Assembly (NCBI RefSeq): GCF_030272615.1 | Contig: NC_081405.1 | Coordinates: 26,674,272 to 26,738,271 of the forward strand | DNA length: 64,000 nt | Direction: 5' to 3' | Source of the DNA: Cryptomeria japonica | Taxonomy: Eukaryota > Streptophyta > Pinopsida > Cupressales > Cupressaceae | Shown: positions 1 through 10,599 of the stretch, piece by piece | How the letters are laid out: the number at the start of each line of letters is the position of its first letter | Position numbering within the stretch: position 1 is the stretch's first letter | Translations under genes and position numbers: made by a program | The notes under the pieces: model-generated | Databases searched by the model: none | Told to the model about the DNA's origin: nothing | The model's input: the letters and a program-made list of their open reading frames with translations, nothing else

Positions 1-261
1 CGGTTATGACAACTTTTCAGGGTGTTTCGGAGCCTCTAAAGTCCCCAAAATTAAGTTTAAATATTTTATTGCACCCCTCCAAGATGAAAACTTTAATATC
101 TTCAAAACTAGCTATGACCTTGCAACGCAACTTTACCGGAATGCTTATCTAGCCAACCAGAAGCTTCAGGGAGAGTTTCGCACCATTTCGTGCTCAAATG
201 AAAACTTACTATAAATAGTAACCTTGCATAAATGCAAGGTTGAGACACCATTTTTTCCAAC
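1..261. other. unclassified segment left of element A, with TATA-like box and inverted repeat
   Basis: No homology to the matching part of elements B and C, so element A is broken here. Visible are a TATA-like box (tataaata, about 210-217) and, just downstream, a perfect 9-bp inverted repeat (220-228 with 233-241, 4-nt loop). A TATA box followed closely by a hairpin resembles the U3/R part of an LTR, so a truncated LTR is possible. Neither end can be proved. Confidence 0.35.
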
Positions 262-494
262 ACTACAATCATAAAGTCAAGCCTCGCACATTTGAGGTAG
301 GTGATTTGGTTCTTAGAGAAAATCCTAAAAATCAACAAGACAGAGAGAAGAAGGGCAAGTTCGAACGAAACTGGCTTGGTCCTTACATCATCACAGCAAC
401 ATATGGATCTGGTGCATATCAACTCTCAACCACAGAGGGTGAACCCTTGGAGGATCCTATCAACAGCATGCACCTTCACAGCTTTTACACATAG
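262..494 (+). pseudogene. integrase C-terminal tail (element A)
   Basis: About 76 codons, ending in TAG at 492-494. The translation (KPRTFEVGDLVLRENP onward) matches the integrase tail of element B (49,500-49,720) almost residue for residue and has the conserved GDLV...GPY..I pattern of gypsy integrase C-terminal domains. The zinc-binding and catalytic domains are absent; the upstream DNA is unrelated. It is a remnant with no catalytic ability. Confidence 0.85.
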
Positions 495-2189
495 CTCTCC
501 AGAGTATCCCAATTTAAAAATAGAAAAAAAAAATCAAAAAATTCAAAAATACAAAAAAAATCATAAAAATAAAAAATTGTTACTTGGTGAAAACCTGGCA
601 AACAGGCGCCTTGTGACACAAAAAAAAAATTTAAAAAAAAAGAAAAACATTTCGTCTATCAATGAAAACAACTTTGGTGGCGCCCTGGGCAAGTACCATG
701 GTGAAAACTGGGTCACCAGCCCCATGTGTAGAGACATTGCTCCTCCCTCCTTCAGGATTCACTTTCATCATTTCACTTTGCACACACTCACAACCTCTTC
801 ATCCATAATAAACTTACACATTCCCATCATGGCTTGTTATTGATCTACTTAAGATTGGTTAGCCATTCATAATAACCCCCTTTTCCCCCTCTTTCCATCC
901 ATAATAAATCAACTCCTATATGTGGCTAAGGCAAATCCTACGTCTAGTGATGGGTGTGGAACTGAGAGCATCACATGTTTCGAGGAGTACAGTTTCTTCC
1001 ATTTTTCTTCAGTCTATCCATGCCAATCCGCAATAAAGTTTCATCTTCTCCACAATAAAATATCAGATTTATGGATTCAATCAGTTTCAGATGAGACACA
1101 ACAGTAACAATGGGCTTGAACAAATCAGATCTTTCAACAGACTTAGACAACATATGGTTCAGTGCTATCTATCCTTTTTGTGAAATAAACATTGTGACCA
1201 CAATCAAATAAGACTTATACAAGTGACAAGAGACACTAAACTTGAGGACTACAGTGGATGTTGGTGTCGAATCTTGGTTTTCTTTTCATTTTATCTTTTT
1301 GGTGACATGTCTTTTAGCTTTTCCAGGATGTCTCTGACTAGAGATTCTATCTCCAGGATGTCTTTGACTAGAAAGGCGAGGATGGGGTATCGTCAACTAT
1401 TTTTCTTTTTCTATCTGTGGATTGTCTCATAGTATTGCTATGACTTGTCCAAGGATATGAGGACACTGTGAGTCTAGTATGAACTGGGGCATTCCTTGTT
1501 TGTGACTATCTTATCTCCATGCAAATAGGTACAATGACTTTTTGGGTCGAACATATGCCTCAATTGTCATAACCTACTTGCCATAATAAAGCTCAATGAT
1601 GATAACGCTCAAGAAGCTCTTTTCACTTTCATATCTTCTGTCTTCCATCCCTTGTTCTTGATTGACTTCCATCATCCTTCTTGAGTCCGTGTAGCCTGCT
1701 ATCACACGACTAAGTATAATGACACGCCAAAAACATTTGCATCTCATGTAGTTGCACCTGCATTACCACATATAAGCATTTCATACATACATATAGATAT
1801 TACAATTGCATCACATCCCTCACACAACACATGTCAGCACATTCTACATTTTACTCATGCATTTCATCATTTGCATTATCATATTCATCTACATTTACAT
1901 TCACATATGCATAACATATTAAAAACATAAAAGAACAAAAATAGTGCATTACAGCATGTACATATTTGCATCCATATCATAAGCATCACATAGAAACATA
2001 CATCATAAAACATAAGCATCACATAGGTACACATGCATATAGTTGCCACAAAGATGAATCATCTCATATATATATAATCATAAGTGTCATGATACAATGA
2101 TGTCAAAATCATATGGCTACAATCACCCGAAGGTGTCTACATCATAATACAAAATGGTACAAAACTGATACATAGGGAGCCCTTTATGA
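495..2189. other. element A non-coding region between integrase and antisense gene
   Basis: No convincing reading frame. The stretch is collinear with element B 49,721-51,414. It holds A-rich tracts (520-650), a short conserved segment around 585-740 with ggcgcc motifs and a ggtgaaaactgggtcacc inverted repeat, and an AT-rich part with many short cat/cata runs (about 1,740-2,060). It lies downstream of both the sense pol gene and the convergent antisense gene, so it could hold 3' ends for both. No poly(A) site could be assigned. Confidence 0.5.
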
Positions 2190-4139
2190 CTATGATGAAC
2201 TCCCTCCCTCAGAGTCGCCTGGCCTTAATGGAGTCTTAGCCCTAGAAGGACCTGCCCCAGGATCATCTCTCTTTCCCCCTCTATCTGGTGGTGGTGGAGG
2301 ACCCATATCCCCACCACTAGACGCATGTCTCCTCTTACTCCCTCTAGTAGTCATCGCTATCCACGATGGTCTACAAAAGCTCCTCGCCTACTGCTCTAGT
2401 GGCACAGCCCCATAGTATAGGTCTCGCCAATAACCTATCTCCTCCTCTGCCCACAGAACATAGGCGTATCCAGCCCCTGTGTCCTCTGTCGCCTGCCTCC
2501 CAACCCTCAGTGTTGTCTCAGCCTCAGTGTAGCGCTGGATAGCCTGATCCCACTCCCGCTCAGTATCCCTCAGCTGTCTCCTGAGCCTAGTTGTCTCCCT
2601 CTCCAGGTCCTGGATCTCATCTCCTCATCCCTGGCAGATCTCCCTCAGCTTAAATAGCTCATCCTCCTCCTCCTCGACCCCCTGTGCCTGTGCCTGTGGC
2701 TCCCCTTGTACTGGTGACTATGCCTATGCATGTGCCTCTGCCTGTACCTATACCTACCTCTATCCCTGTCCCTGCACCTGTCTAGGACCCTATGTTGCTG
2801 GCACCTGTAGTGGCAACCCACCGTGACCCCTCACCACCCGAGTTTGCCTCTCCTCCCCACCCTCTCTCCGTGGAGCCACTCTCCTCTCTCCAACTGCACC
2901 CCACCTCCTCCATCAACCTCTCCCCCCACCATCTCCATCCTCATCCTCATCCCCTCTGCCATCTCCATCTATCTGCTCATCTGGGTCTGTCAAGCATGGA
3001 AATGGATGCTCTGCCCAATATGCAGTATACTCTGCATCCATCCCTGCATCCTCAATCTCAGGCCACATATCCCATGGCATGGGCACCATCTCTACCAGCT
3101 GCATCATAGCTTGATCATATGATAATAGTGGCCCAAAGTGTGCTTGGTCTCACACTATCCACGCATACATACCAAACCCTATGGCATCCGTTGGATCCTG
3201 CCAAACTGCCTGCATACCCTATCCACTAACTACCTCTCCAATACATAGGGCATCCGCCCAATCAGATATTTGCTCCTAAAGGTATAGGGTAGATCCACTG
3301 CATCATCCTCCCATTGCTCGCACTCGCGGTACAGCCTCCATATCACAATGTCAATCTCATCAAACACCCTGCACCAGTACTCCAACCTGTCAATCTATGG
3401 TTGTGAGGTAGTCATATCATATAAATGAACAAAACTACGTCCATGACCCCGGCCTCTGAAATGTATCAACTGTGTGACTAACAAATGCTCATATGCCTAA
3501 AATTGCAACAATGTAACTTCGTAGCCCAATCCTACAGATCCATGATAAATAAATTGATGAAGCTCATAGTACAAGTGTGCCAGCATGCACGGTCCCCAGG
3601 CATATCTAGTATGTTGTGTAACCAGTGTCTCTAAGGTACTCCCCCAGCCCACAACCAACCCTCATGTCGCCCTGCCTGGACACAGGAACCCACTGATCAC
3701 TCCTCCTAACACTATTGGTAGTGCTAGTCTTGTCACTGTCATCGTGTCCCATGCCACGTGTCCAGCCCTCATCTCCAATCTCGGATCCTGGAACACTCGT
3801 CTCAGGGCCTCCCTGTCTCCATCTCGATCATAGGGTATTAGCTCCCTGTCAATCGGTATCCTCAATATCCTATAAACATCCTCTAAGGTGACTATCGTAT
3901 CACCCATAGGCAAATGAAAAGTGCATGTCTCTGAATGCCACCTCTTAGCTAGCACAGTCAGCAAACCCATGTTCATCCAAAACTCAGGCACATGCAGAAT
4001 GTATCTCAAACCCATAACCTCAATGGAAGCCCTGTCCTCGAATGTTAGCTCTGGTCGTAACCTCTGAGTCGATGGAAATCTCTCTTGTGACTCCAGCATA
4101 GGCAAGTACTCCTGCAGTCAAGCAAAGCAATCATGTCAG

Positions 4140-4445
4140 TCAAAGTGACACTCACTATTCATCACAAAGTGTTGCTATCTATCCTAGTGACACTCACTGT
4201 TCATCACAAAGTGTTTCTTCTATCCTAGTGGTACTCCCTGTTCATCACAAAGTGTTGCTTCTATCCTAGTGGTACTCCCTATTCATCACAAAGTACTACG
4301 TGTTTTGCACTCCCTGTTCATCACAAAGTGCTGCTCATAGTTGCACTCCTTGTTCATCACAAAGTGTTGCTCCTATTGGTACTCCCTGTTCATCACAAAT
4401 TACTATGTCTTGGTACTCACTATTCATCACAAAGTGTTTCAATCT
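4140..4445. repeat. tandem repeat ttcatcacaaagtg in intron of antisense gene
   Basis: About eight copies of a unit centred on ttcatcacaaagtg, spaced roughly 30-45 bp and joined by short variable linkers such as ctatcctagtg. It lies just behind the acceptor of the antisense PMD gene, within its predicted intron. Element B has the same array (53,380-53,640, about seven copies). No function can be assigned. Confidence 0.8.
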
Positions 4446-4555
4446 ATCTTAGTCTTACCTAGAGGACTTTCTTGAGTGTATCCTCTCAACAGCTTATCCA
4501 ATCAACAGTGTATGTTCATCACAGAACTATCGATTTGACATTGAAGACATAAAAG

Positions 4556-4810
4556 CACCTTCATGACATAAACGTGCTTACAGACTGCACAAATGCGCCT
4601 TCTCTGCACAGATGCGCTTGTCTTGCATAGACGTGCCCACATTGCACAAATGCGCCTGCACAACGCAAACGCACTCGCATCTAGCACAGACGCCTAGCCA
4701 ACATAGACATGTCTGGCACAAACGCAGATGCGCCTAGCCAACATAGACATGTCTGGCACAAACGCAGATGCGCCTAGCCAACATAGACGCGTCTACACAT
4801 TTTTGACATT
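4556..4810 (-). repeat. degenerate GCG(T/C)(C/A)TGTG repeats, antisense orientation
   Basis: On the plus strand this part reads as variants of cacagacgc, cacaaatgcgc and catagacgc, with two near-identical copies of a roughly 40-bp unit around 4,690-4,790. Read on the minus strand these become gcgtctgtg, gcgcatttgtg and similar, the motif repeated in the sense-strand leaders of elements B and C. Here it lies inside the predicted intron of the antisense gene and in its transcription direction. Confidence 0.7.
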
Positions 4811-5310
4811 TTTTGACATTATCCTAAAGCACATTTATTGCACTACCTAGCATGCATTAATGACAACAATTAATGTGACAAATTACAAAAAGGTTTTGTG
4901 GTACTCACCGACTCTCCTGCGTCTGTTGGCCTCTGAAATCGACAAACGCGATCGATTATGTGCATCAATGCCATCGCTGCTGACTGCTGCTGCTTTATTC
5001 TTGCTCTGCACTCTAATCTCTTGGATGTGTGGATGACAATGAGGATGTATTCCCCTCATGGTCTATCTTATAGACTGCCCTAGCCCTAGCCCTAGCCCTC
5101 GTCTCCCGAGTCAGTCTTCTTTATCCCATGACTCTGTCACTCTATCCGATCAATCCTTTCTAGCCTTTCTTTCTTATCGAGAGATTGTCTGCGATCTTTT
5201 CACACATTTTCATCCAATCTCTTGAGGGGGCATATCATTCCCATCTTGGGGCAACTTTGTATCGGTTCATATTATCTTCTTTGAAACAACGCAACAAGCT
5301 GCATTGTCTC

Positions 5311-5324
5311 AAAGAGGGGCAAAA
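5311..5324 (+). promoter_or_regulatory. polypurine tract of element A
   Basis: Purine-rich aaagaggggcaaaa lies directly against the TGTAGACACC start of the 3' LTR, where plus-strand DNA synthesis is primed. The same tract occurs on the minus strand beside the K LTR (35475-35490). It is absent before the LTR at 53663, which matters for interpreting that junction. Confidence 0.85.
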
Positions 5325-6105
5325 TGTAGACACCTAAAATTGTCATGTCTAATTAAATAAATATCTTTATTTATTTAATTATCTAGGCCTAATTCTTCTA
5401 TTAATTGAATAAATCTTTATTTATTTAATTAATTCATTTATCCTCTTCTAGCCTTATTTCTCATTTAAATAAATACATTTATTTATTTAAATTGTTTTTT
5501 TCCTAAATTAAATAAATATCTTATTTATTTAATTAATCCCACTTCTACTATTAATTAAATAAATTTTTATTTATTTAATTAATTCATTAGCCTTTTCTAC
5601 CTATGACACATGTCATTCATCTCTTAATTCATACACTACCTACCCTTTCATTATTTTATTATTTTCTTTACCTACCCTTTAATCATAACCGACCATTTAT
5701 CTTTTACACATCTCAATCTTATCCCTCCATTTCTTATAGTGTCTTCTATATAAGGAGATGCTTCCTTCATTATCAAACCCTAACTACTTGATTACTTGAC
5801 TACACTATGCCTTTGCACTTTTACATGCGATCCTACTTGCAACCATATTTTCGTTCTTTGTTGAGCTCTTGTGCACATAAAATCTAAGAGCAAATATATC
5901 AAGCAAGATCAATGGAGATAGGAAGAATGGAGATCCAAACCCTATTGGACATGTGATGGTATAATCTTTGTGATTTCATTTGATTTGCATTGTCTTAGGT
6001 AATCTTCATATGTTATGGTGGATCTTTGTTGTTGTTAGGCTAGGGTTTTGTGGTTGAATTCATTTAGTCTTTCAACATTGTTGTTATCCATTTTCACCGT
6101 AAACA
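5325..6105 (+). repeat. 3' LTR of element A (781 bp)
   Basis: Begins TGTAGACACC and ends ACA; clearly homologous to LTRs at 39195-39969, 53663-54451 and (reverse) 34000-34767. The first 270 bp contain a row of AT-rich perfect inverted repeats of the type aattaaataaat...atttatttaatt. A TATA box (tatataag, about 5747-5754) precedes a conserved stretch likely to hold the transcription start. DNA after 6105 is not the primer-site sequence seen after the B and C LTRs, so this is the outer end of the element. Confidence 0.9.
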
Positions 6106-6423
6106 ATGGCAAATATTATTTATTTTTCAAATTAATTCCTCTTTTTGATGATTTAATGGCAAATTGATTTATTTAATTAAATATGAAAAAGACATTTAAT
6201 TAAAATAAATAAGATAATTGTTTAAAATGATTTACTTGGAATGATTTAATTAATTAAATAAATATTTAATTAATATTGAGTAATTAATTTTGTCATGCGA
6301 CATTGATGATTTTAGAAATTAATTGTGTGCTCAAGATTTATTTAATTGCCTTTGGTTAGGACCTTGGTGACGTTGTTGAGATTAGGGGCTCATGGTTGAG
6401 ATGACCATTTTTAGGGTATTACA
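6106..6423 (-). repeat. LTR fragment J
   Basis: AT-rich segment whose right end, read on the minus strand, is TGTAATACCC, a plausible LTR start. It separates the A LTR from gag remnants of element I, so J was inserted in I and A later in J. The left part is cut by A. No coding sequence, primer site or TSD is visible. Confidence 0.5.
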
Positions 6424-6499
6424 ACTATTATTTCCTTTTCTTTATATCTTCTGATTTGGTTCTTTACTCCATTTAGATTTTGATTCTTCTTCAATAGTC

Positions 6500-7562
6500 T
6501 GTTAGGTCCCAAAGACAACTGAGAGGGGGGGTGAATCAGTTGTCAAATAAATTCAAACCAAAAACCACTTAACCAACCTTAATGCTTAATACCGGTAAAT
6601 CAAACTTTATGCCGGTAGACAGTTTATCAATTAATTGCAGTACTGGTAAAGATTAATGTATGAAACAGAAAGACAATAACATCCACAACACATAACACCA
6701 ATATTTGTACGTGGAAACTCTATAAGGGAAAAACCACGATGGGAAACCTTACCCACAATCAGATGGTACTACTGCAGATAGTATGTGTATACAAATGGGG
6801 TTTGCACATGCAAAAAGGCCAAGTGCCTAGAGCACACTGCTCAAACACAAATAGGAGTCACACTGACTACAATGGGATGGTTAAATCCAATAATGATGTA
6901 CTACTCAAAATAGCATCTCCATATGCTGGATTCAGTACCTGTTTAGTTCCGATATGCCTTCACAAAACCTTCCTTCAACCTTCAAATGATGTCTGTGTGT
7001 ATAGCTCTGCTTATTCTCGCATATACCTTATTACAATCATTTTCACATTCACATACTGATCTCACAAATGAGATCTTACATTTATACCATAACCTAAGAC
7101 CAATTTTAGTAGGTCAGCTCTAAAAGATATTACAATAAAATCAATTTACAAGTAAATCAATAACCGATGCAATATCTGATTCAACATGTCATCTTAATGC
7201 ATTTACAACAATAATAAATCATCTCCATAGCATGTCGTGCTGATCTGGAATAGATAAGCCTGTCGGTGCTTATCCTGGACCTATTTTCTGGTAACAACAA
7301 ATATGCAAACATGAATATACCAATGAACAAATCTCCATGACAAAGTGTCCAAACAATGTCTTCAACATAACCAAGTGTTTTCCATGTCATTCCAAGTGTC
7401 GGTGAACAATATATCCTGCCAGTGTACTAGATACCGGTGACTGTGCATAAGTCACTTGCTTGTCGGTGAACATTGCCAATTCTCCGAGTGCCAGAGTTGA
7501 TAAGTGTTAATAGGTGTTGACATCAATGACAAAACCATATCAACATATCCAAAATACCAACA
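6500..7562 (-). repeat. solo LTR H (copia-type, 1,063 bp)
   Basis: Starts tgttaggtcc and ends accaaca on the plus strand, flanked on both sides by tagtc (6495-6499 and 7563-7567), a perfect 5-bp TSD. Nothing internal remains, so it is a solo LTR left by LTR-LTR recombination. A hairpin with a C-rich loop near its 3' end (6514-6522 with 6536-6544) gives minus orientation and matches hairpins in the D, E and F LTRs. Confidence 0.85.
6514..6544 (-). promoter_or_regulatory. U5 C-loop hairpin, solo LTR H
   Basis: Arms gacaactga and tcagttgtc, nine perfect pairs; loop on the minus strand ttcaccccccctc, nearly identical to E. It lies 14 bp inside the LTR end. Confidence 0.7.
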
Positions 7563-7650
7563 TAGTCTACTTCTCCATACTACCACTCATCTACCCTATA
7601 TTCATTGCATATATCTCTCTCCCCCTAGGGTTATTCTGTTGTCTTCTTTT

Positions 7651-9323
7651 TGCTGGCATTTGGCATAACTGATGCATATCAGGTCATGCAGTTGAAGTTG
7701 GATAATTGCACCGGTAAAGAATAGAAGTCTATTTGTGATGAAGAGATTGAGATTCTATAAATAGATGACATAATCAGTTATTTGTGTTGCCATTGCTGGC
7801 AACTGATGTTCCTGATATTTTGTTTTATCATCTAAGTGATTTGGTTTATCGGAAGACGTGGTTTACCGGCAGTGATCTAAAGTCTGTGAATTAGGACTTT
7901 AACCAGTAAAGCAGAATTGTTTTGATTGGATCAGTCGATTGGCAATGATTGGTGATTTGTGGTTTGGATGGTGAACTTGTATCATGGAAAGATGTATGTG
8001 ACCAGAACCAGAACTTGTGATGATTACTGGAAGGCGTGTTTCAATTTCTAATGAATTTTGCTAAGGTTTTGGTAGGGTTTAAGGACCGGTGAAAAAATAT
8101 TCAAACCGGTAATGATTTATGTCATGACTATGATCGACAATGAGTCTACTTAATGTTGGTAACATGACACAACCCATGTGAAAGATTTAATAGTTGTTTT
8201 AGTGCGATTCAAGGAAGATTTCCTTGGAAACCAGCAAAATACTTTGGAGAGTGTTTTGAGGATATAGATCGGATTTTTGTGATGAATTATGATCCATCAA
8301 TGATTGATATTGCATTGTAATTTGTTTTTATGATCTGGATAGCGATCTATGATGATCTTTTGTGATCTCATTGTAAATTCTTGATGTAATTAGGTTTTGT
8401 GTCAGACCTAGTTGAGATGGCTATTTATGTAGACACAATTGATGTTTATTGAGTTGGTGGTTTTAGAGAATGTGTTAAGTCATCCAAGTGAATTGTGTAA
8501 TATGCTTGAGAGTTGCAAAGTGATGTGTATAACTAGATCTGATCAAGCAAGCAGAGAAGTGCAAGAAAATATATCATTTTCTTATTGTTGTTTCCTAACA
8601 GTTGTAGCAAGTTAAATCCCTTGACCATGTAGGTTATAACAGGCCTTAATCATTTAAGTCCCCTAATAGGGAAGCTCTCAAAAGAGTTTTAAATCCTCTC
8701 ATGAGTTTGATCCTAACAGATCATCAAGCTCCTAATCGAGTTGCAAGACAATCCCCTAATCGAGTGACTCCTGACAGGGTCTGCTCTTAATTGAGCGTAT
8801 TGTAAGCTTCTAACAAGGTAAGCTCCTAACAGGGCGTACTTCGAAAGAGTACAAATATTTGTGGGTGCCAACTCCCATCGTGTTTTTTTCCCTATTTGGG
8901 TTTCCACATCAAAAAATTATGGTGTTCATGTGTGGAATGTTTTTCATGTGATGTTCTTGTTTATATTTCATTTCATGCATTATTTATGAGAAACCGGTTA
9001 TGATATTTTATCATAAGTTTATCAGAGGTTACTGGTACTGATAAGAAGTTGTTTGAGAATTTTTTTCATCTTATCAATAAGGTTAATGAATTGGTAATTG
9101 ATCAAGTTTATATGATTACTTTGATGGTGAAAGTATTGGTAAATGATTTGATTAATGTGTTAAGCAAATCTGGTGAAGAGGTTATTAGATCTGATTACAG
9201 AAGTTGAGATATTTTTAGATCTAAGATAAGCTAAAATAAGTTTGATTTTGAGTTTACATTGAAATGGTCTTAATACTGATTCACCCCCCTCTCAGTATTA
9301 ATCGGATCCTCATAGGATTAATA
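7651..9323 (+). repeat. 5' LTR of element E (1,673 bp)
   Basis: Starts TGCTGGCATT (TGTTGGCATT in the 3' copy) and ends ggattaata (ggattaaca in the 3' copy). Two nucleotides later the primer site begins. A hairpin with 10-bp perfect arms (9270-9279 with 9292-9301) and C-rich loop lies 22 bp before the end. Several Pro/Lys-codon-like short repeats (cctaat/ccctaac) occur at 8,630-8,840 but no frame is coding. Confidence 0.9.
9270..9301 (+). promoter_or_regulatory. U5 C-loop hairpin, element E
   Basis: Ten-base perfect arms ttaatactga and tcagtattaa around the loop ttcacccccctc. It lies 22 bp from the LTR end and 24 bp from the primer site, so in genomic RNA it would sit in U5. Equivalent hairpins occur in D, F and H with different stem sequences. 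Confidence 0.7.
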
Positions 9324-9325
9324 GT

Positions 9326-9337
9326 TGGTATCAGATC
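9326..9337 (+). promoter_or_regulatory. primer binding site of element E (initiator tRNA-Met type)
   Basis: tggtatcagatc, two nucleotides after the LTR, matches the usual plant copia site tggtatcagagc except for one base. It is where minus-strand DNA synthesis would start. Confidence 0.85.
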
Positions 9338-9397
9338 TTTAATCCTCTGTGTGCAGAAAGCCTAACCGCTTGAGGAAAAGATTCTGAGGAATTCAAG

Positions 9398-10373
9398 ATG
9401 ATGAAGAAAGAGGGTCCCAAGTTCAACAAGGATAACTACAAGATCTGGAAGGACGTGTTGAAGATCTACATTAAAGGTCTTGGTGCACAATATTGGAAGC
9501 AAGTTGAAACAACATATGTTGCTCCTACCACTACTCCCTTGACACCGGATGAACTCAGAGAACAACAAGATAACATGCAATCACTAGAAGCTATTGTGAG
9601 TACTTTATCCAATTCAGAATATATTGATGTACAAGGATTGGAAACTGTAGGTGAGGCTTGGGAAAAGTTAGAGATAATCTATGGAGGAGATGAGCATGTT
9701 TAAAGAGATAAGGAGAAAAGCTTGAGAGGAAAGTTTGATGACATGAGAATGATTGAAAGAGAGAATATTAGACAGTATGGTCAGAGAATCAAAGAAGTTG
9801 TTGGTGGCATTAAGAGTGTTGGAGGTAAAATAGAAGATGATACAATAGTAAGTAAAATTCTCAGAACTCTTCAACCTCAATATGCTATTAGAGTATCAGC
9901 AATCCAAGAACTCTATTGCAAAGGATAAGGTAACTATTGATTCATTTATTGGTAATCTTACAGCTTTTTAATTAAATAGTTTTGACAATAGTGTGACAAA
10001 ATCTACTGAATTTGCCTTTAAAGCTATTGTTATCGGTTCATCTGCTAGAAAAGTAAAAGATATATATCAAAATCATGAGTTCAGGATAAGTCATGGAAGT
10101 AACCGGGGAGACGAAGTCAGTGAAGATCAAGTGATGGAACTTGAAGCATTGTTAGAAAAGAGATTTCCAAGAGGAATTGGTAAATATAGAGGAAAGCTAC
10201 CTTTGAAGTCTTTCTCTTGTAATAAAATTGGTCATATTGTTGCTAACTGCCCTAACACCAATAAGAAAGAAAAGTTTAGAAGATTCAAAGGAAAGGGCAA
10301 GAAACATTGTTATGTTGCAGTAGATGAAGGTGTGACCGATGAGGAGTCGGAAGAAGAAGATGATAATGAATAA
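9398..10373 (+). pseudogene. copia Gag (element E), frameshifted
   Basis: Starts MMKKEGPKFNKDNYKIWKDV, the N-terminal pattern of copia Gag proteins. The frame has a TAA at 9701, resumes to 9928, then shifts by one; the last part (9993-10373) carries a zinc-knuckle-like stretch, CNKIGHIVANC, in which the first cysteine of the usual CX2CX4HX4C appears to be serine. An acidic tail follows. Gag would form the particle and bind RNA; this copy cannot be translated whole. Confidence 0.8.
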
Positions 10374-10376
10374 ATT

Positions 10377-10599
10377 ATGTTTGTAGCTGTGAAGGAGGAA
10401 TTGTCTGATAAAAAGGCACTAGTATCTCATATGGAAAATAGTGATGATTGGATTATAGACAACGGCTGCTCACACCACATGACCGGAGACAAAAGTAAAT
10501 TCATAACCCTTAATGAATTTTATGGAGGTGTTGTTAGATTTGGAAACAACTCTCCTTGCATGGTGAAAGATAAAGGTTCTATCTCAAAGTCTACCAAAT
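10377..10599 (+). pseudogene. copia protease fragment (element E)
   Basis: Contains WIIDNGCSHHMTGDK, clearly the copia protease active-site region (usually DSGCSHHMTG); the serine after the catalytic aspartate reads asparagine. The homology stops about 60 codons later and the next bases already encode reverse transcriptase, so the rest of protease, all of integrase and the start of reverse transcriptase are deleted at about 10,590-10,600. Confidence 0.8.

Larger units (their letters stand above)
2190..4974 (-). pseudogene. antisense plant-mobile-domain gene, two exons (element A)
   Basis: The strand opposite to pol carries a gene whose main exon (4111 down to the stop at 2190-2192) encodes a plant mobile domain (PMD, MAIN/MAIL1-like). 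The motif VTLEDVYRILRIPIDRELI, about 75-95 residues into the exon, is typical. A G/D-rich stretch, a coiled-coil-like region and a short Ser-rich tail follow. Directly before the exon is a consensus acceptor (TGACTGCAG). A 22-codon first exon starting with ATG at 4974-4972 ends at 4909 in a GTGAGT donor, and joining at these sites keeps the PMD frame. The intron would be 797 bp. This copy has in-frame stops and a net indel in exon 2, so it is broken. PMD proteins act in transposon silencing and development; antisense extra genes between integrase and 3' LTR are known in Tat-lineage elements such as Grande. Splicing is inferred from sequence only. Confidence 0.75.
262..6105 (+). mobile_element. 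element A: Ty3/gypsy, Tat-like, 3' part only
   Basis: From about 262 the sequence parallels element B from about 49,490: integrase C-terminus, 3' non-coding region, antisense PMD gene, polypurine tract, 3' LTR. Everything upstream of the integrase tail is missing or outside the window. Unlike B, A keeps the whole stretch from the antisense gene to the polypurine tract, so it is the reference copy for that part of the family. The five bases after the LTR (atggc, 6106-6110) would be one copy of its target-site duplication; the other is not in the window. Tat membership is inferred from sister elements B and C. Confidence 0.85.

Noticed and set aside
3585-3833. Plus-strand frames opposite the PMD exon (also 52,054-53,229)
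   Set aside because: Shadows of the antisense gene; no conserved domain and broken differently in A and B.
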